From contig NW_003314278.1 of NCBI RefSeq assembly GCF_000143415.4, forward strand, positions 2,258,404-2,322,403: 64,000 bases of DNA, in the 5' to 3' direction. The position numbers were made by a program, and so were the translations under genes. The stretch comes from Selaginella moellendorffii (Eukaryota; Streptophyta; Lycopodiopsida; Selaginellales; Selaginellaceae). How positions within the stretch are numbered: position 1 is the stretch's first letter; every line of letters starts with the position of its first letter. This document shows positions 1 through 10,600 of the stretch, in pieces. The notes under the pieces were generated by a model. That model was not told the DNA's origin, did not search any database, and worked only from the letters and a program-made list of their open reading frames with translations.

Positions 1-1640
1 TCTTGTCATCGGTCCCGGGAAATATAGAAAACGCGAAAGAGACTAATTTTCTGTGCTTGGTTTTGTAGGCACGAACGTGGTGGGATCTGGATGGAATGGA
101 TGGGAGCTGTGTGCTGTTGCCTGCCCAAGATCTTTGATTGATTGATCGTTCGTACCCTGTTGCGCTCTCCGGCAATCAAGTCTGGATCAATGAAGCTCGA
201 TCGAGAGGCCCAGAAAAAGCTTGCTCCAATGGATGGATGTACTTACCATGGGTAAGTGTAAACAAGCTCTTCTTTTCTATGCTTTTCTCGTCGGGAGACT
301 AAAACTCTTTGCTTTTGGCGCTATAAATGCAGGTACTTGCTCTTGCGGGACGTCACAAACTCGGGGAGCCTTGGATCTCGATGACAATGCCAGTGCGCGA
401 GTGACTCGATCGATCGGTGTCTCTCTCGTGCTAATGTACCTTGGATCTAAATCCTCGCGAGAGGCAGGCACCACAAACATACATTTTCTTGCAATTTTCA
501 AAGCGGGCTTGGCATGTGGTGGCGAGGATTGCTCCCATATTCTATTCGTCAATGCTGGGCGGATTGTTTACTTGTTTTAAGCGATCAAGGGCAGAGTATG
601 ACAGGGACGCACTAGAAAAAAATTTGGCGGTGCTGGTACCACCTTTGTTGCTAATCCTGTGTTACCTGGATGTTGACTTCTTGGTTTCCTTTGAATGAAT
701 TTCATAACCCACAAGCAACAGAGGTCACTGCTAGTAATTGTGGTGGTGGTAAGCGGTAGCGTTTCGTTTGGGGGCGGCATATTCCAAATCCAAAACCCAA
801 GTGTGCACTCATTCAAGTTTCTTAACTGGTTAAAGTCAACTAATGCCAACAAAAGGATGTAACGTAAGGGCGAGAAACTAAAGTAATCAAACCATGGAAA
901 AATCTTCCATGGTAAAAATCGATCGCATTTTGGTATAAAGGGATTTCTAAAAGCGCATCCAGTCGCTGTCGATCATCGTTCCCACAGCCACCATTTGGAC
1001 AAAGCCAACAACAATCATCATGCTTCCAAACAAGTAGCTACATTGGTTAGTCCTTTGCGAGATCCTGTCCGTCGGCGCCGCCGTGGCGCGCCCGGCGCCG
1101 TCCACCTGGCGCCATCCCCGCCGTTGGGAGCGCACGGGCCCCGATAGCACCACGACCGCATGTGAACTGCCACCACTACCGCGCGCGGTGTGGCTCTTAC
1201 ACGGTCCGCCATAGCCACAGAGCTTGGCTTGGCTTGGCTGTCCCTGGGAGCGCTCTGCGAGAGGGAATTGGGGGAGTTAGGGTTAGGGTTAGTGAGTAAG
1301 CGATCGATCAGCGCAGCGTCGTCCCGGCGTACTGATGATTTGGTGGATACATTCGCGAGCCGAGCCTAGATTTGTAGAATCTGGTCCTTTTTGCGCCACC
1401 GATTCCTCCATGGGCAATCAGTCCTTTACTACATTTGTGGCAGCGATTTGTGGAGATGTCGCATTCTCCTGTTCCGGCCCCTTGGCGAGAGTTTTGATAT
1501 GTGAGGCGCGCGAGCGAGAGTGAAAGCGAGAGCGAGAGAGAGAGAGGTCGAAAGAGAGAGCGAAAGAGAGAGCGAGAGGGAAAGAGAAAGAGATTTTTGC
1601 TCTTGGCTCTCCCTTCCGCTAGATCCTTGATGAGGAGCTC
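1..1640. other. Mostly non-coding left edge and upstream region of the F-box/kelch gene
   Basis: No gene in the first 900 bases can be supported; a pyrimidine tract and AG at about 60-68 could be the acceptor of a final exon from a gene lying to the left. On the minus strand 947-1153 is an open frame of 68 codons with one hydrophobic stretch, without a recognisable family. From about 1275 the sequence carries two tandem TTAGGG units (telo-box type, common in plant promoters), and 1516-1592 is a purine-rich GA-repeat tract typical of plant 5' leaders just ahead of the F-box gene. Confidence 0.4.
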
Positions 1641-1689
1641 CTAGGCATCGATCGCGCAGTCCTCGCGAATTCCGCCCCCTCCCCTGGCC

Positions 1690-3183
1690 ATGGGCGAGGA
1701 GAAATCCAAATCGGGGCCGCCTGGCGCGGCGCTGTGCGGGAGATGCCACGTCTCGGAGGAGCTGGAGCTGCAGGCCAGGAGCATGATCCTTGGTGGCTCT
1801 GGTGGCGGCGGCGACGCCGTGCCTCCTCCTCTGTGCAATAGCCACAACAAGCATTGCTGCTGCAAGCTAGGCCGGCACACCCCAACGCACACGCTCACGT
1901 ATGACGCGGAGCTCATCGCCCTCGACCCCTTCAGCAGATCCAAGAAGATCCGGCGCGGCGCCAATGGCCGATTCGTTCCCAGCGACGCGAAGATCCAGCA
2001 CCCCGGCGGCGGCGGCGGCGGCGGCGGCGGCACCAATTCGGAGCTTACGTCAACGGTAGTTGCCATGGAAGTTGACAGCGGCGGCAATTGGCTCGAGAGC
2101 GACGGCGGCGCTGGTGGCGGAGGAGAATTGGCGGACAGCTCGCTCATCCCGGGGCTCGGGGACGACGTGGCGCGCCTCTGCCTCGCCCGGCTGCCCAGAT
2201 CCTGCTACGGCCAGTTCTACACGGTAAGCAAGAGATTTTGCTCGCTACTTAGGAGCGGGGAGCTGTATAGCACGCGCCGCGGCCTGGGCATCTCGGAGCA
2301 ATGGGTCTATCTTCTCAACAGCGGCCAATCCGTGTGGCGGGCCTTCTGCCTGGTCGATGGCGGGCGATGGCGGCCGCTCCCGCCCACGCCCTCGGATCCA
2401 TGCTTCAATATGTGCGACAAGGAGTCGCTCACCGCAGGGACGCAGCTGCTCGTGGTCGGGCGCGAGATCAATGGCCACTGCATCTGGGGCTACGATCTCC
2501 TCACCGATCGCTGGTTCCGAGCTCCACAGATGAACACCCGGCGCTGCCTCTACGCCTCGGCCAGCTGCGGCACCCACGCGTTTGTCGCGGGGGGGATCGA
2601 CTCCACCACCCAGCTCGAGCTCCGCGCCGCCGAGCGCTACGACTCGTCGTCCGGGCGGTGGGAGGCGCTGCCGGACATGATCAAGCCGCGGAAGATGTGC
2701 TCGGGGTTCTACATGGATGGCAAGTTCTACGTGATCGGTGGCGCCAACGCCGCCAGCGCGGAGCTCACTTGCGGCGAGGAGTTTGATCCCGACGCCGGGA
2801 CGTGGAGGGAGATCCCCGGGATGTGTCCTGCCAGGAGCGATACGACGAGCAACTCGCCGCCGCTGGTGGCGGTGGTGGACAACCAGCTCTTCAGCTTGGA
2901 TGCGTCGTCCAGGAAGCTCAAGCGGTACTGCAAGCGATCGAACTCGTGGAGGGTGATCGGCGATGTTCCTGTCAAGGCGGACTCGAGCAGTGGGTGGGGG
3001 ATGGCGTTCAAGGCCGTGGATGGGCAGCTGCTCTTGATAGGCGGCGATCGGAGGGACGGAGACGCGATCTATGCGTGGAAGCCGTGCGAGGAGGAGGGCG
3101 GCGCCGCTGTAAATTGGAGGTTCATTGCCGGATTGGTACCACCGGGGACGTTCGTCTTCAACTGCGCGGTCATGTCCGCGTGA
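1690..3183 (+). CDS. F-box/kelch-repeat protein, SKIP11-like
   Basis: A single uninterrupted exon of 497 residues. Its family supplies substrate adaptors of SCF (SKP1-cullin-F-box) ubiquitin ligases: the F-box binds the SKP1-like subunit and the kelch propeller binds the target. After a low-complexity N-terminus with His/Cys clusters and a Gly run (about 106-114), an F-box-like segment lies at about 153-210 (LIPGLGDDVARLCLARLP). Kelch blades follow, with paired Gly and Trp signatures such as FVAGGIDS, FYVIGGAN and LLLIGGDRR, to the C-terminus. Layout and length match the land-plant SKIP11/At1g74510-type group. The ATG lies just after the GA-rich leader. The substrate cannot be inferred. Confidence 0.88.
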   Translation: MGEEKSKSGPPGAALCGRCHVSEELELQARSMILGGSGGGGDAVPPPLCNSHNKHCCCKLGRHTPTHTLTYDAELIALDPFSRSKKIRRGANGRFVPSDAKIQHPGGGGGGGGGTNSELTSTVVAMEVDSGGNWLESDGGAGGGGELADSSLIPGLGDDVARLCLARLPRSCYGQFYTVSKRFCSLLRSGELYSTRRGLGISEQWVYLLNSGQSVWRAFCLVDGGRWRPLPPTPSDPCFNMCDKESLTAGTQLLVVGREINGHCIWGYDLLTDRWFRAPQMNTRRCLYASASCGTHAFVAGGIDSTTQLELRAAERYDSSSGRWEALPDMIKPRKMCSGFYMDGKFYVIGGANAASAELTCGEEFDPDAGTWREIPGMCPARSDTTSNSPPLVAVVDNQLFSLDASSRKLKRYCKRSNSWRVIGDVPVKADSSSGWGMAFKAVDGQLLLIGGDRRDGDAIYAWKPCEEEGGAAVNWRFIAGLVPPGTFVFNCAVMSA

Positions 3184-3695
3184 GCTAGGCTCCGACCATT
3201 AGAAAAAGGAGTTCTTCGGTCGATCGATTGCGAGGTTCCATCTTTTTTGGTGGCGGAGTGGCGGTGGTGGAGCAGAGTTAAGTTCTTCCGCTTTTCTTTT
3301 TTCTCTTTTTCTCTTTTTTATTCTTCGCTCAAAGTTTTCCAGGGGATAGCTTATAGGATCAATGACAGCACCATTGGCTGCGCTGCTCATCTATATAAAA
3401 CCTCCATCAAAGTGGAATCCACTTTTTTTTAGTTTTCCCTTCTTTCCTGCTTGAGCTCGATCGATCGCGCGACTGTGAGACTAAATTCGCGAATCGAGCC
3501 AACCACTACTGCGAGGATCCCCGTCCGTATGCTGGCCACCAACCGTACGGCTGGCTGACAAAAACACCAAAACCAAAAGAAAAAACTTAGCGCGGTAAAA
3601 TCCACTTTTAAAGACCCAAAGACCTTTTAACATCGCCTCCTCTCCGGGCAAAATGGGTAAGTTTTTAGGAGGGTCTCGCTCACACGCCGGAGACG
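3184..3695. promoter_or_regulatory. 3' region of the F-box gene and likely promoter of the RIN4-like gene
   Basis: No coding sequence. A TATA-like TATATAAAA lies at 3392-3400 and an inverted CCAAT box (CCATTGG) just upstream at about 3371-3377, some 300 bases before the RIN4-like ATG. The spacing fits a promoter with a long leader; the transcription start is not known. Confidence 0.3.
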
Positions 3696-4412
3696 ATGAA
3701 GGACGAGCTCGAGGAATCGAGGAGTAGTAGCAGCGGCCATGGCGGATCCGGGAGCCCTAATCCTGCTCGAAGATCCATGGAATCTAGTAACAGTGCCCAC
3801 GGAGCGAGATCTCCCTTGCATCCCAGAGCAGGAGCAGCGGGCAGTGGAGCTAGAAAGCCTCCGGGCGAGGCCACTCCCACCAGGAAATCCCACAGTCGAT
3901 TCGTGGATCCAGTTGAGTGTCTCTGTAGAGCTAGGCCTAGCTAGGTAGAGTGTGATCTTCGATTTTTGTTTCTCTTGGTGCGTGCGTGCATTGGTGGACT
4001 GGTCAATTCTTAAAGACCGAGCATGACTTTGTTTGACTTTTTCTCTCTTTGTCTTCTTGGGCTGCGATCTAATTCGCAAACTTGTTCTTTGTTTTTGGCC
4101 ACTTCCAGCCGGAGCGCGTGGCGGCGCCGCTGCCCAAGTTCGGGCAATGGGACGTGAACAATCCCTCCTCGGCCGACGAGTTCTCGGCGATCTTCGAGGA
4201 CGCTGTGGTGGAGAAGAGGGGCGATTCCAGAGGGGGAGGGATTGCGTATGGCTACTCCGACCGCGATCGCTCGTCGTCTTCGTTTGACAGGAAGAAGCCC
4301 AAATCGATCACGGTAACGATGCTGCTAAAAATCTCTCCTTTGCCCTCTAAATCGATTGGATTGATCCCCGCAGGAACGATTGTGCTGCTGCTTCACGCCG
4401 AGAATTGGCTAG
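3696..4412 (+). CDS. RIN4-like protein with a C-terminal NOI domain
   Basis: Three exons, 3696-3911, 4109-4312 and 4374-4412, give 152 residues with all phases zero. RIN4/NOI proteins are membrane-anchored regulators of plant immunity. A SPLHPR motif like that between the NOI domains of RIN4 is in exon 1. Exon 2 opens with PLPKFGQWD, the NOI core and also the kind of site cut by the bacterial protease AvrRpt2, followed by NNPSSADEFSAIFEDA. The 13-codon last exon encodes ERLCCCFTPRIG, whose Cys triplet is the expected lipid (palmitoyl) anchor. Only the C-terminal type of NOI domain is present; Arabidopsis RIN4 has two. The first donor (A|GTTGAG) is weak, so exon 1 is less certain than exons 2 and 3. 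Confidence 0.75.
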
Positions 4413-4597
4413 GTTGGGGAAAGTTTGTGGAGTTTTCTCGGTTTTTAGGATACTAAAAAAAATGTAGCAACGGTCAAGTGGCACGTCATTTGCCACGTGT
4501 GATTCCCCCCATTCCCATTTTGAATGCTCCTCCCTCCCTGTGTAATTGCTCCATCCAGCCGCTAGAACCCTAATCGCGGGGGAGCTCGACCGCATCC

Positions 4598-5143
4598 ATG
4601 CCGAACAAGGCGTCCTCCTCGTCCTCCAGCGGCCGCCACAACAAGGTATTCGTGCTGCAGAGGAGTCTAGGGAGCTCGCCGGTGCTGGAGGGAAGCTATG
4701 GCGAGCAAATCGGGATCCCTGGGCACCAGAGCGGCCTCGTCGGGGTCTATGTCTCGGAAGAACAGGCCTACGCCGCCGTGATCCAGCGCCAGGTCGCCGG
4801 GATGGAGCAGATCGCCGGGAGCATGCTCACGGATCTCCGCAAAGTGGTGTCGGTCAAGGGGCTGTCGTTCAAGGAGCGCTACAAGAAGATGCTCGAGTGG
4901 GTTCGCGACTGCGATTGGTACAGGGTCGCCGACGCCGTGAGCTTCCAGATCAAGGAGTGCCCGCTGGTGCCGTTTGAGAAGGTGAACGAGTCCAAGCTCT
5001 TCGATGGCGTCCAGGATCTCCAGTCGGCGGTGTCTGACAATGGGTCTTTCGTGGACGACGAGGAGGACGATGAGCTCTACGACGAGGCTGGTGTTGGCGG
5101 CAAGGGAGGAGGAGCCAAGAAGAGGAGATATGCGCACTACTAG
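4598..5143 (+). CDS. Unrecognised acidic-tailed protein, 181 residues
   Basis: One exon. I do not recognise a family. The N-terminus is Ser-rich (MPNKASSSSSSGRHNK), the middle is well-structured and non-repetitive, with FKERYKKMLEWVRDCDWYRV suggesting an amphipathic helical region, and an acidic stretch (DDEEDDELYDE) precedes a short basic end (AKKRRYAHY). There is no signal peptide or membrane segment, so a soluble, possibly nuclear protein is likely. A telo-box (AACCCTAA) lies about 25 bases before the ATG, as is common for housekeeping plant genes. Coding character and a clean ATG support a real gene; the function is unknown. Confidence 0.65.
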   Translation: MPNKASSSSSSGRHNKVFVLQRSLGSSPVLEGSYGEQIGIPGHQSGLVGVYVSEEQAYAAVIQRQVAGMEQIAGSMLTDLRKVVSVKGLSFKERYKKMLEWVRDCDWYRVADAVSFQIKECPLVPFEKVNESKLFDGVQDLQSAVSDNGSFVDDEEDDELYDEAGVGGKGGGAKKRRYAHY

Positions 5144-5720
5144 CTCAAGGTGCCGTATTGCATTTCTTCTTGGATTGTTTTTCTAGCTTTTTAGCTTCCT
5201 TTCCTCTGTTTTCTCTCATGCTTTGCTGCTTGCAAAGGTCATGACACATTCATAGCTAGCTAGAATTGTTTGCCTCGCTCAGTTGGAGCCAGCGTCCACA
5301 GTTGAGTGAGGCATTCCAGTGTTCTTTCTAAGATGCAATGCAAGTTGTGCTCTTAATTTATTTGCATCGGTGTGGAACGTCACTGACTGTTTTGGCATCT
5401 TTTAACTAATTTCTAGTTCTCCAAGTTGGTCCTCTGGATGGGAATGAGTCATAGTTTTCTGCAAGTTAAAGGCAGGCGTGATTCCTGGAGAACTATGGCA
5501 TAGGCAATCGGTACGTACCATTTTTTTATCTATCGATCTATCTGTATGCTGTTTTGAGTTTTGAGGTGCCCATCAAGAAGCATGGACTACTGACATCAAC
5601 TTGTTTGCAGGATTTCTGTCCTTTACGATAACGCGGCCACAGTGAACTGCAAAATCGCTGTCGAGCGTCACGTGGGTGAATTCCGTAGTCAATACTAGGC
5701 TTTCTGTTTCTCATTTTGCC
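5144..5720. other. Intergenic, nothing identified
   Basis: 3' region of the preceding gene and leader of the bHLH gene. Contains a short imperfect GATC/CTAT run near 5530 but no supported coding, RNA or repeat element. Confidence 0.4.
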
Positions 5721-6460
5721 ATGGCTGCTTGGGCTGAACGCCTGTGGGATTTTGAGTCCTCTAGTGCTCTGATTGATCATTATTTCGATGCCCCCAGTTT
5801 TTGTAAGGATGCAGCTGCTGCTGAGGCTCCACAAACTCCGGATTATCGAAAGAAGCTGCGCGTCGTGGGGTCCAAACGAGAAAGCCACGTCTTGGGCGAG
5901 CGAGAGAGGAGGAAGGAAATGAATCAGCTGTTTGCGCGGATGGAAGCTGTGTTGCCTGAGCCACCTCCAAAGGTAAACCCATCATCCACTCGGTGCTACT
6001 AATGAGGGCCAAACTTCTTGTCTCTTCACAGATGACCAAGCCAGCTTTGGTGGACGAGGTTCTAAAGTACATTCAAGGACTACAAGTCGAGCTCGAAGAT
6101 CTTTCCGAGAAACGAAAGGCCGCACAGAAGGCAGCGCGGATGCGACGTGCTCTCCATCCAACGCCAGCGCCAAATGTGGCTGTGACTATGTGCGGAAGCA
6201 GTGCACTCGTGACTGTGATCAGCAAACGGCAGCAAGACCTCTTCAGCAAGATTCTTCATTTGGTAGCCAGGTTTCAAGTGGAACTGGTCGGCGCGAGCGT
6301 CTCTACTGCTAGTTCATCCATGTTTCATCACATTCATATCAAGGTAAACATCCCCCTTTGTTCCTCGGTTTTCTCCTCACATTGCGTCTGGCAGGCTTGT
6401 AAGCAGGATTTCTCTTCCGAGGCTCTTGAAGAGGCTCTCCGGCAGCTGGTTAGTAGATGA
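5721..6460 (+). CDS. bHLH transcription factor with an ACT-like C-terminal domain
   Basis: Exons 5721-5972, 6032-6343 and 6395-6460 give 209 residues; introns are 59 and 51 bases. The basic region reads HVLGERERRKEMNQLF, with the H-E-R residues typical of E-box (CANNTG) binding. Helix 1 leads through ARMEAVLPEPPPK, and helix 2 (KPALVDEVLKYIQGLQ) starts at the exon 2 junction, so the intron splits the loop. A leucine-rich extension follows, then a C-terminal segment (VTMCGSSALVTVISKRQQDL onward) of the ACT-like dimerisation type found after many plant bHLH domains. The closest recalled relatives are ZHOUPI/bHLH95-type factors, but this subfamily assignment is tentative. It is convergent with the OEP16 gene. 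Confidence 0.85.
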
Positions 6461-6618
6461 TACATCACTACCTATTGACAGTGTCCCTTCCGGAAGAATC
6501 ACACAATTAATATAGTTTAGGCAGTTTGTCATCACATAGAATAAGCTTGCAATCTCACAAGGTATATATATATTAGTACCACCATGAAACAAAGCTTGAA
6601 CAGAGTAATGTGTGATTT

Positions 6619-7378
6619 TCAAGTGAGATTTCGGAGGAACTCGGCCGCGGTCGCAATCGCTCCGCCAGTAATCGCGCTCGAAATGACGCGCTCGTGGGTC
6701 ACGTTTGAATCGGTCAGCGACAGTGCCGCTCCCGTCAATGCTCCACCCAGCAATGCGTTCTTCTGCGCACCCAAGAACAATTGTTTTTAGAAAAAATCGT
6801 CATAAAAAAACTAGAAAAATCGAGAACCCAGTCATGGACTCCGCGAGCTTCCTGCATCGTGTAGGTCATCCCGGAGTAAATCCCAGCCACCATTCCTGGA
6901 GAGCGAGCAAGCATTTGATCAAAAGCGTGTAAGAAACGCTTTAGAGGAGACCGAGTTCTTTACCCCACTGCAAGCACTCCTTCCCCATTTGATTCACCTG
7001 GAGACCAGCAAAAGAAAATTGAGATTTTGGTAAAGTTTTCAATAGTGAATAAAGAATCCTTACCGATTTCTCGAGAGACCTCTTGTTAGCACTCTCTGCC
7101 GCAAGCACAAAGCCCTGTTAGCACAATGCTGAGGAGAATATCCAATCCACATACCTTGAGAGACGTAGCGCATGGACTCTTGGGCTGCCGCATGGAGGGC
7201 GCCGGTCTGTAAATGGAAGATTAGAGAGACAAGATTGGAACTATCAAGCTATTCCATGGCTCACCCCTCCGACTTTGATGAATCCATCCACAATCCGGTT
7301 GAGAAGAGGATGCCCCATGTCGATCAAAACATCCACATTGGGTCCATCGAAGCTAGTGTTGACGCGTGCTTGCGGCAT
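6619..7378 (-). CDS. Outer envelope pore protein 16 (OEP16-2-like); one exon junction out of frame
   Basis: Six exons on the minus strand: 7265-7378, 7155-7206, 7064-7114, 6964-6997, 6828-6895 and 6619-6762. The family (Tim17/22/23-like four-helix proteins) forms amino-acid-selective channels in the chloroplast outer envelope. Conserved blocks are in order: VLIDMGHPLLNRIVDGFIKV, GKECLQWG, MVAGIYSGMTY, HDWKNALLGGALTGAALS and SSAITGGAIATAAEFL. The GHPLLNRI start and the extra exon 3 segment resemble OEP16-2. Exon 2 as bounded by its best signals is 52 bases, one too many for frame. Using the weaker GT ten bases earlier, after CGC TAC, restores it, giving about 150 residues. Either that donor is used or there is a one-base error or mutation. 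It shares a short divergent promoter with the FGT1-like gene. Confidence 0.82.
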
Positions 7379-7650
7379 TTTTCCCTCTCCTGGATTGATC
7401 GATTCTAGCAGTTACTGCGCAATCTAAAAAATTTCTCTAGAACAGTGAAGGACAGGGGCTAGAAGGGCAACGCTGGGTTTTGATCTGCGAGATATCTCCT
7501 TCGGTGCAACACGTGTTCGCTCCTTAGCGGTGCTGGAGCATGCAAGTGTGACGCGTGCCCTATGACATTGCTAGCCAGCGTGGCGTAGGATATTCGTATA
7601 CTTTGGATTTATCTTTAGGGTTTAAACTGTCATTCTCTAAAGCCCTAGCT
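7379..7650. promoter_or_regulatory. Divergent promoter between the OEP16-like and FGT1-like genes
   Basis: The two start codons are 272 bases apart on opposite strands. A telo-box-type element (TTTAGGGTTTAAA) lies at about 7614-7626 and a second AGCCCTAG element just before the plus-strand ATG. Co-regulation is an inference from the spacing. Confidence 0.5.
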
Positions 7651-10600
7651 ATGGCGGGAGCTTCGAAGCGATCGCCTCCTCCGCCTCCTCCTCCTCCTCC
7701 GGGATCGGCCCCAGCGCCAGCGGCGTGCCAGGTACAATGCGCTGGATGCCGATGCGTTCTCAATGTGCCTCCCGGAGTGATCGAGTTCCGCTGCCCCAAA
7801 TGCAAGCTCGCGCAAATGCTGCCCCCGCAGCTCCATCCCCAGGTGATGCTGCCTCCGCCGCCGCCGTTGCCTCATCTTCCGCCGCCGCCGCGGCCATCGT
7901 CGGCTCCTCCGCGCGCTCCCGCGGATTCTTCCAAGATACAGCTTCCCTGTGCGAATTGCCGGGCCGTGCTGAGCGTCCCGCCTGATCTGTCCAGGTTTGT
8001 GTGCCCGCAGTGTAGGGTGGAGCTCGCAGTGGATCCCGCGAAGCTCGCGGGGTACATGAACTCGCTGGCACACCTTTCCTACTTGAGCGCGGGCAACAAG
8101 GACGTGGACGATCCTCTTTTGTGGAACAAGTTTGGCGATGCTTCTTTGGAAGAAATTAACGAGGTAAGATCGTTCATGGGAAGGAAATGCTTATATCTTT
8201 GTTCTTTTGATGAGCTTTCCAGGTAGCTCTAGAAGTGGAGAAAGAAGAGGATGAGAATGGAACAGTTGGAGATACTTTCATGGACTACGTGAGTAATGCC
8301 TGTTTCTTCTCTAGTGGTTCTGACTAGTACTACTTTGTGTAGAGGCCATCGAAGTTGTCGATCGGTCCACCACATCCCGATCCGATCGTGGAAACTTCAT
8401 CACTTTCGTCAATCCAGCCTCCAGAGCCTACATATGGCCTCAGAATATCCAAAGAAATGGAGGATTTGGGAGCACTATCATGCCTGCAGTTGGAGACATT
8501 AGTATATGCATGCCAGGTAGGCTTTGTTGCCTTCGAACTATCTTATCAAAATGTTTTATAGAGGCATCTTCAACATCTGGCCGATGGAACTCGAGCAGGA
8601 TTTTTTGTAGGAGATGGTGCTGGGGTTGGGAAGGGTAGAACAGTAGCTGGACTTATCTGGGAGAACTGGAAGCATGACAGGCACAAAGCCTTGTAAGGTT
8701 TGCTTCGACATGCCTCACTTGGAAACCTGGTCTTCATGTTGTTCGCAGGTGGATCTCTGTCGGATCAGACCTTAAATTTGATGCTCGGAGGGATCTGGAC
8801 GATATCGGCGCTACTAGCATAGAAGGTTTCTTGTATGCAAATATCATTACAGCTGATGTGTCTCGTGTATGCAGTGCACGCTTTGAATAAGCTTCCATAC
8901 GGAAAACTTGATTCCAAGGCGATAGGGGTGAAAGAAGGCGTCATATTCCTGACATACAACAGCTTAATCGCTTCGTCTGAGAAAGGCCGTTCCAGGCTAC
9001 AGCAGCTTATACAGTGGTGTGGACCAGACTTCGATGGACTGATTACTTTTGACGAGGTTCGTCGCTTGTGTTAGTTGCATTCTGTTTTCATATTTTTATA
9101 TTCTAGTGTCATAAAGCCAAGAACTTGATCCCCGACAGTGGAACTCACGCTACTCGAACGGGTGAAGCAGTTGTCGAGATTCAAGTGGGAATTGATCTTC
9201 TTTGTGGTTTATAATTGATTAATCTATGTATCTGGCAGAAAAGGCTTCCTGAAGCACGAATAGTATATTGCTCGGCGACGGGAGCATCAGAACCTCGAAA
9301 CCTGGGCTACATGTGTCGCCTGGGGTTATGGGGAAAAGGAACAGACTTCCCTCATTTTCACGCTTTTCTTGGTATGCTTTCGCTATGTTTTTCTCTTTAG
9401 AACCCGGGCTTTGCAGCGGCTTTAGAAAAAAGAGGAGTTGGCGCACTGGAGTTGGTAGCAATGGACATGAAAGCCAGGTCAGTCTTAAGCTACTTAGCCA
9501 CAACGAGAAAACGTTTTTTCTGCGTTCCGCAGGGGAATGTATGTGTGTCGGACCTTGAGCTTTCAAGGCGCAGAATTTGAAGTTGTTGAGGTTCCGCTAG
9601 AAGCTGCAATGAAGGTAAAACAGCATTGTGTTTCATCATAACTGGTGAGACGTTATGATTTAACAGGACATGTATGCAAAAGCCACGCGCATTTGGGGTG
9701 ATTTACGTGTTGAATTTATGCAAGCTTCTGAGCTCCTTCAAGATAAGAAGCCTTTAAATCAATTATGGAGAGTGTTCTGGGCAAACCATCAGGTACTCCT
9801 TCAACACTCTCTACCTTAACTGAATCATTGTGCATTGTTTCCAGCGGTTTTTTCGACATATGTGTATGTCCGCGAAGGTCCCAGCTGTTGTACGATTGGC
9901 AAAGCAAGCCTTGTCTGAAGGAAACTGTGTTGTCATTGGATTGCAGAGCACGGGAGAAGCCCGCACAGAAGAAGCAATAAGCAAATACGTAGGCGTTAGT
10001 CCTCTTGCCATATAAAACACTGACTGTGAACAAATCTCAGGGTGCTGAACTCGACGATTTTGTTTCGGGTCCCAAAGAGCTTCTGCTGAAGCTGGTTGAA
10101 GACTATTATCCACTTCCACAGCAATGTAAAGGTAATATTTTATATTCGTAAGCCTCCCGAGGTTGTATTTTTTTTTCTTTTTTTTCGCTTGGAAGATGGC
10201 AGTGACAATGACGCTTTGGACGAAAACGTTATGGAAGCGAGAAAAGCTAAGCCCAAAGATGGTTTAAGTGGCGATGAGGAAGAAGAATTTGAAAGTAAAC
10301 CTTTTCTTCTTCTTCTTTTATTAATTTGTAAGTTCCTATTTCAGCGGAATGTGAGACCGATTCTAGCGGAAGTGAAGAAGATACCAAAACTTGCAATGTT
10401 TGCGCCGTGGAGAACGTAAGAATCTTTATTAAATTACGATGCATATCTAATTTTGTGCGCATGGGTTTTAGAGAACGCTCAAACTCGTGGATTGTGCACT
10501 CTGTGGTATGACCGTTCATTATCAGTGTCTTCCAACTTCAATTGCGGAAACTGCTGAACCAAAATGGTTATGCCCTCCTTGCGCTGACGAGTTGCGTGAA

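Noticed and set aside
947..1153. Small membrane protein on the minus strand
   Set aside because: One hydrophobic stretch but no family, no good ATG context and no conserved motif; too weak to call a gene.
1275..1295. Telomere-like TTAGGG units
   Set aside because: Only two or three units in a promoter position; a telo-box, not a telomere or interstitial telomeric array.
1429..1854. Minus-strand protein with a long Ser-Leu repeat
   Set aside because: Translation of the GA/CT leader tract of the F-box gene.
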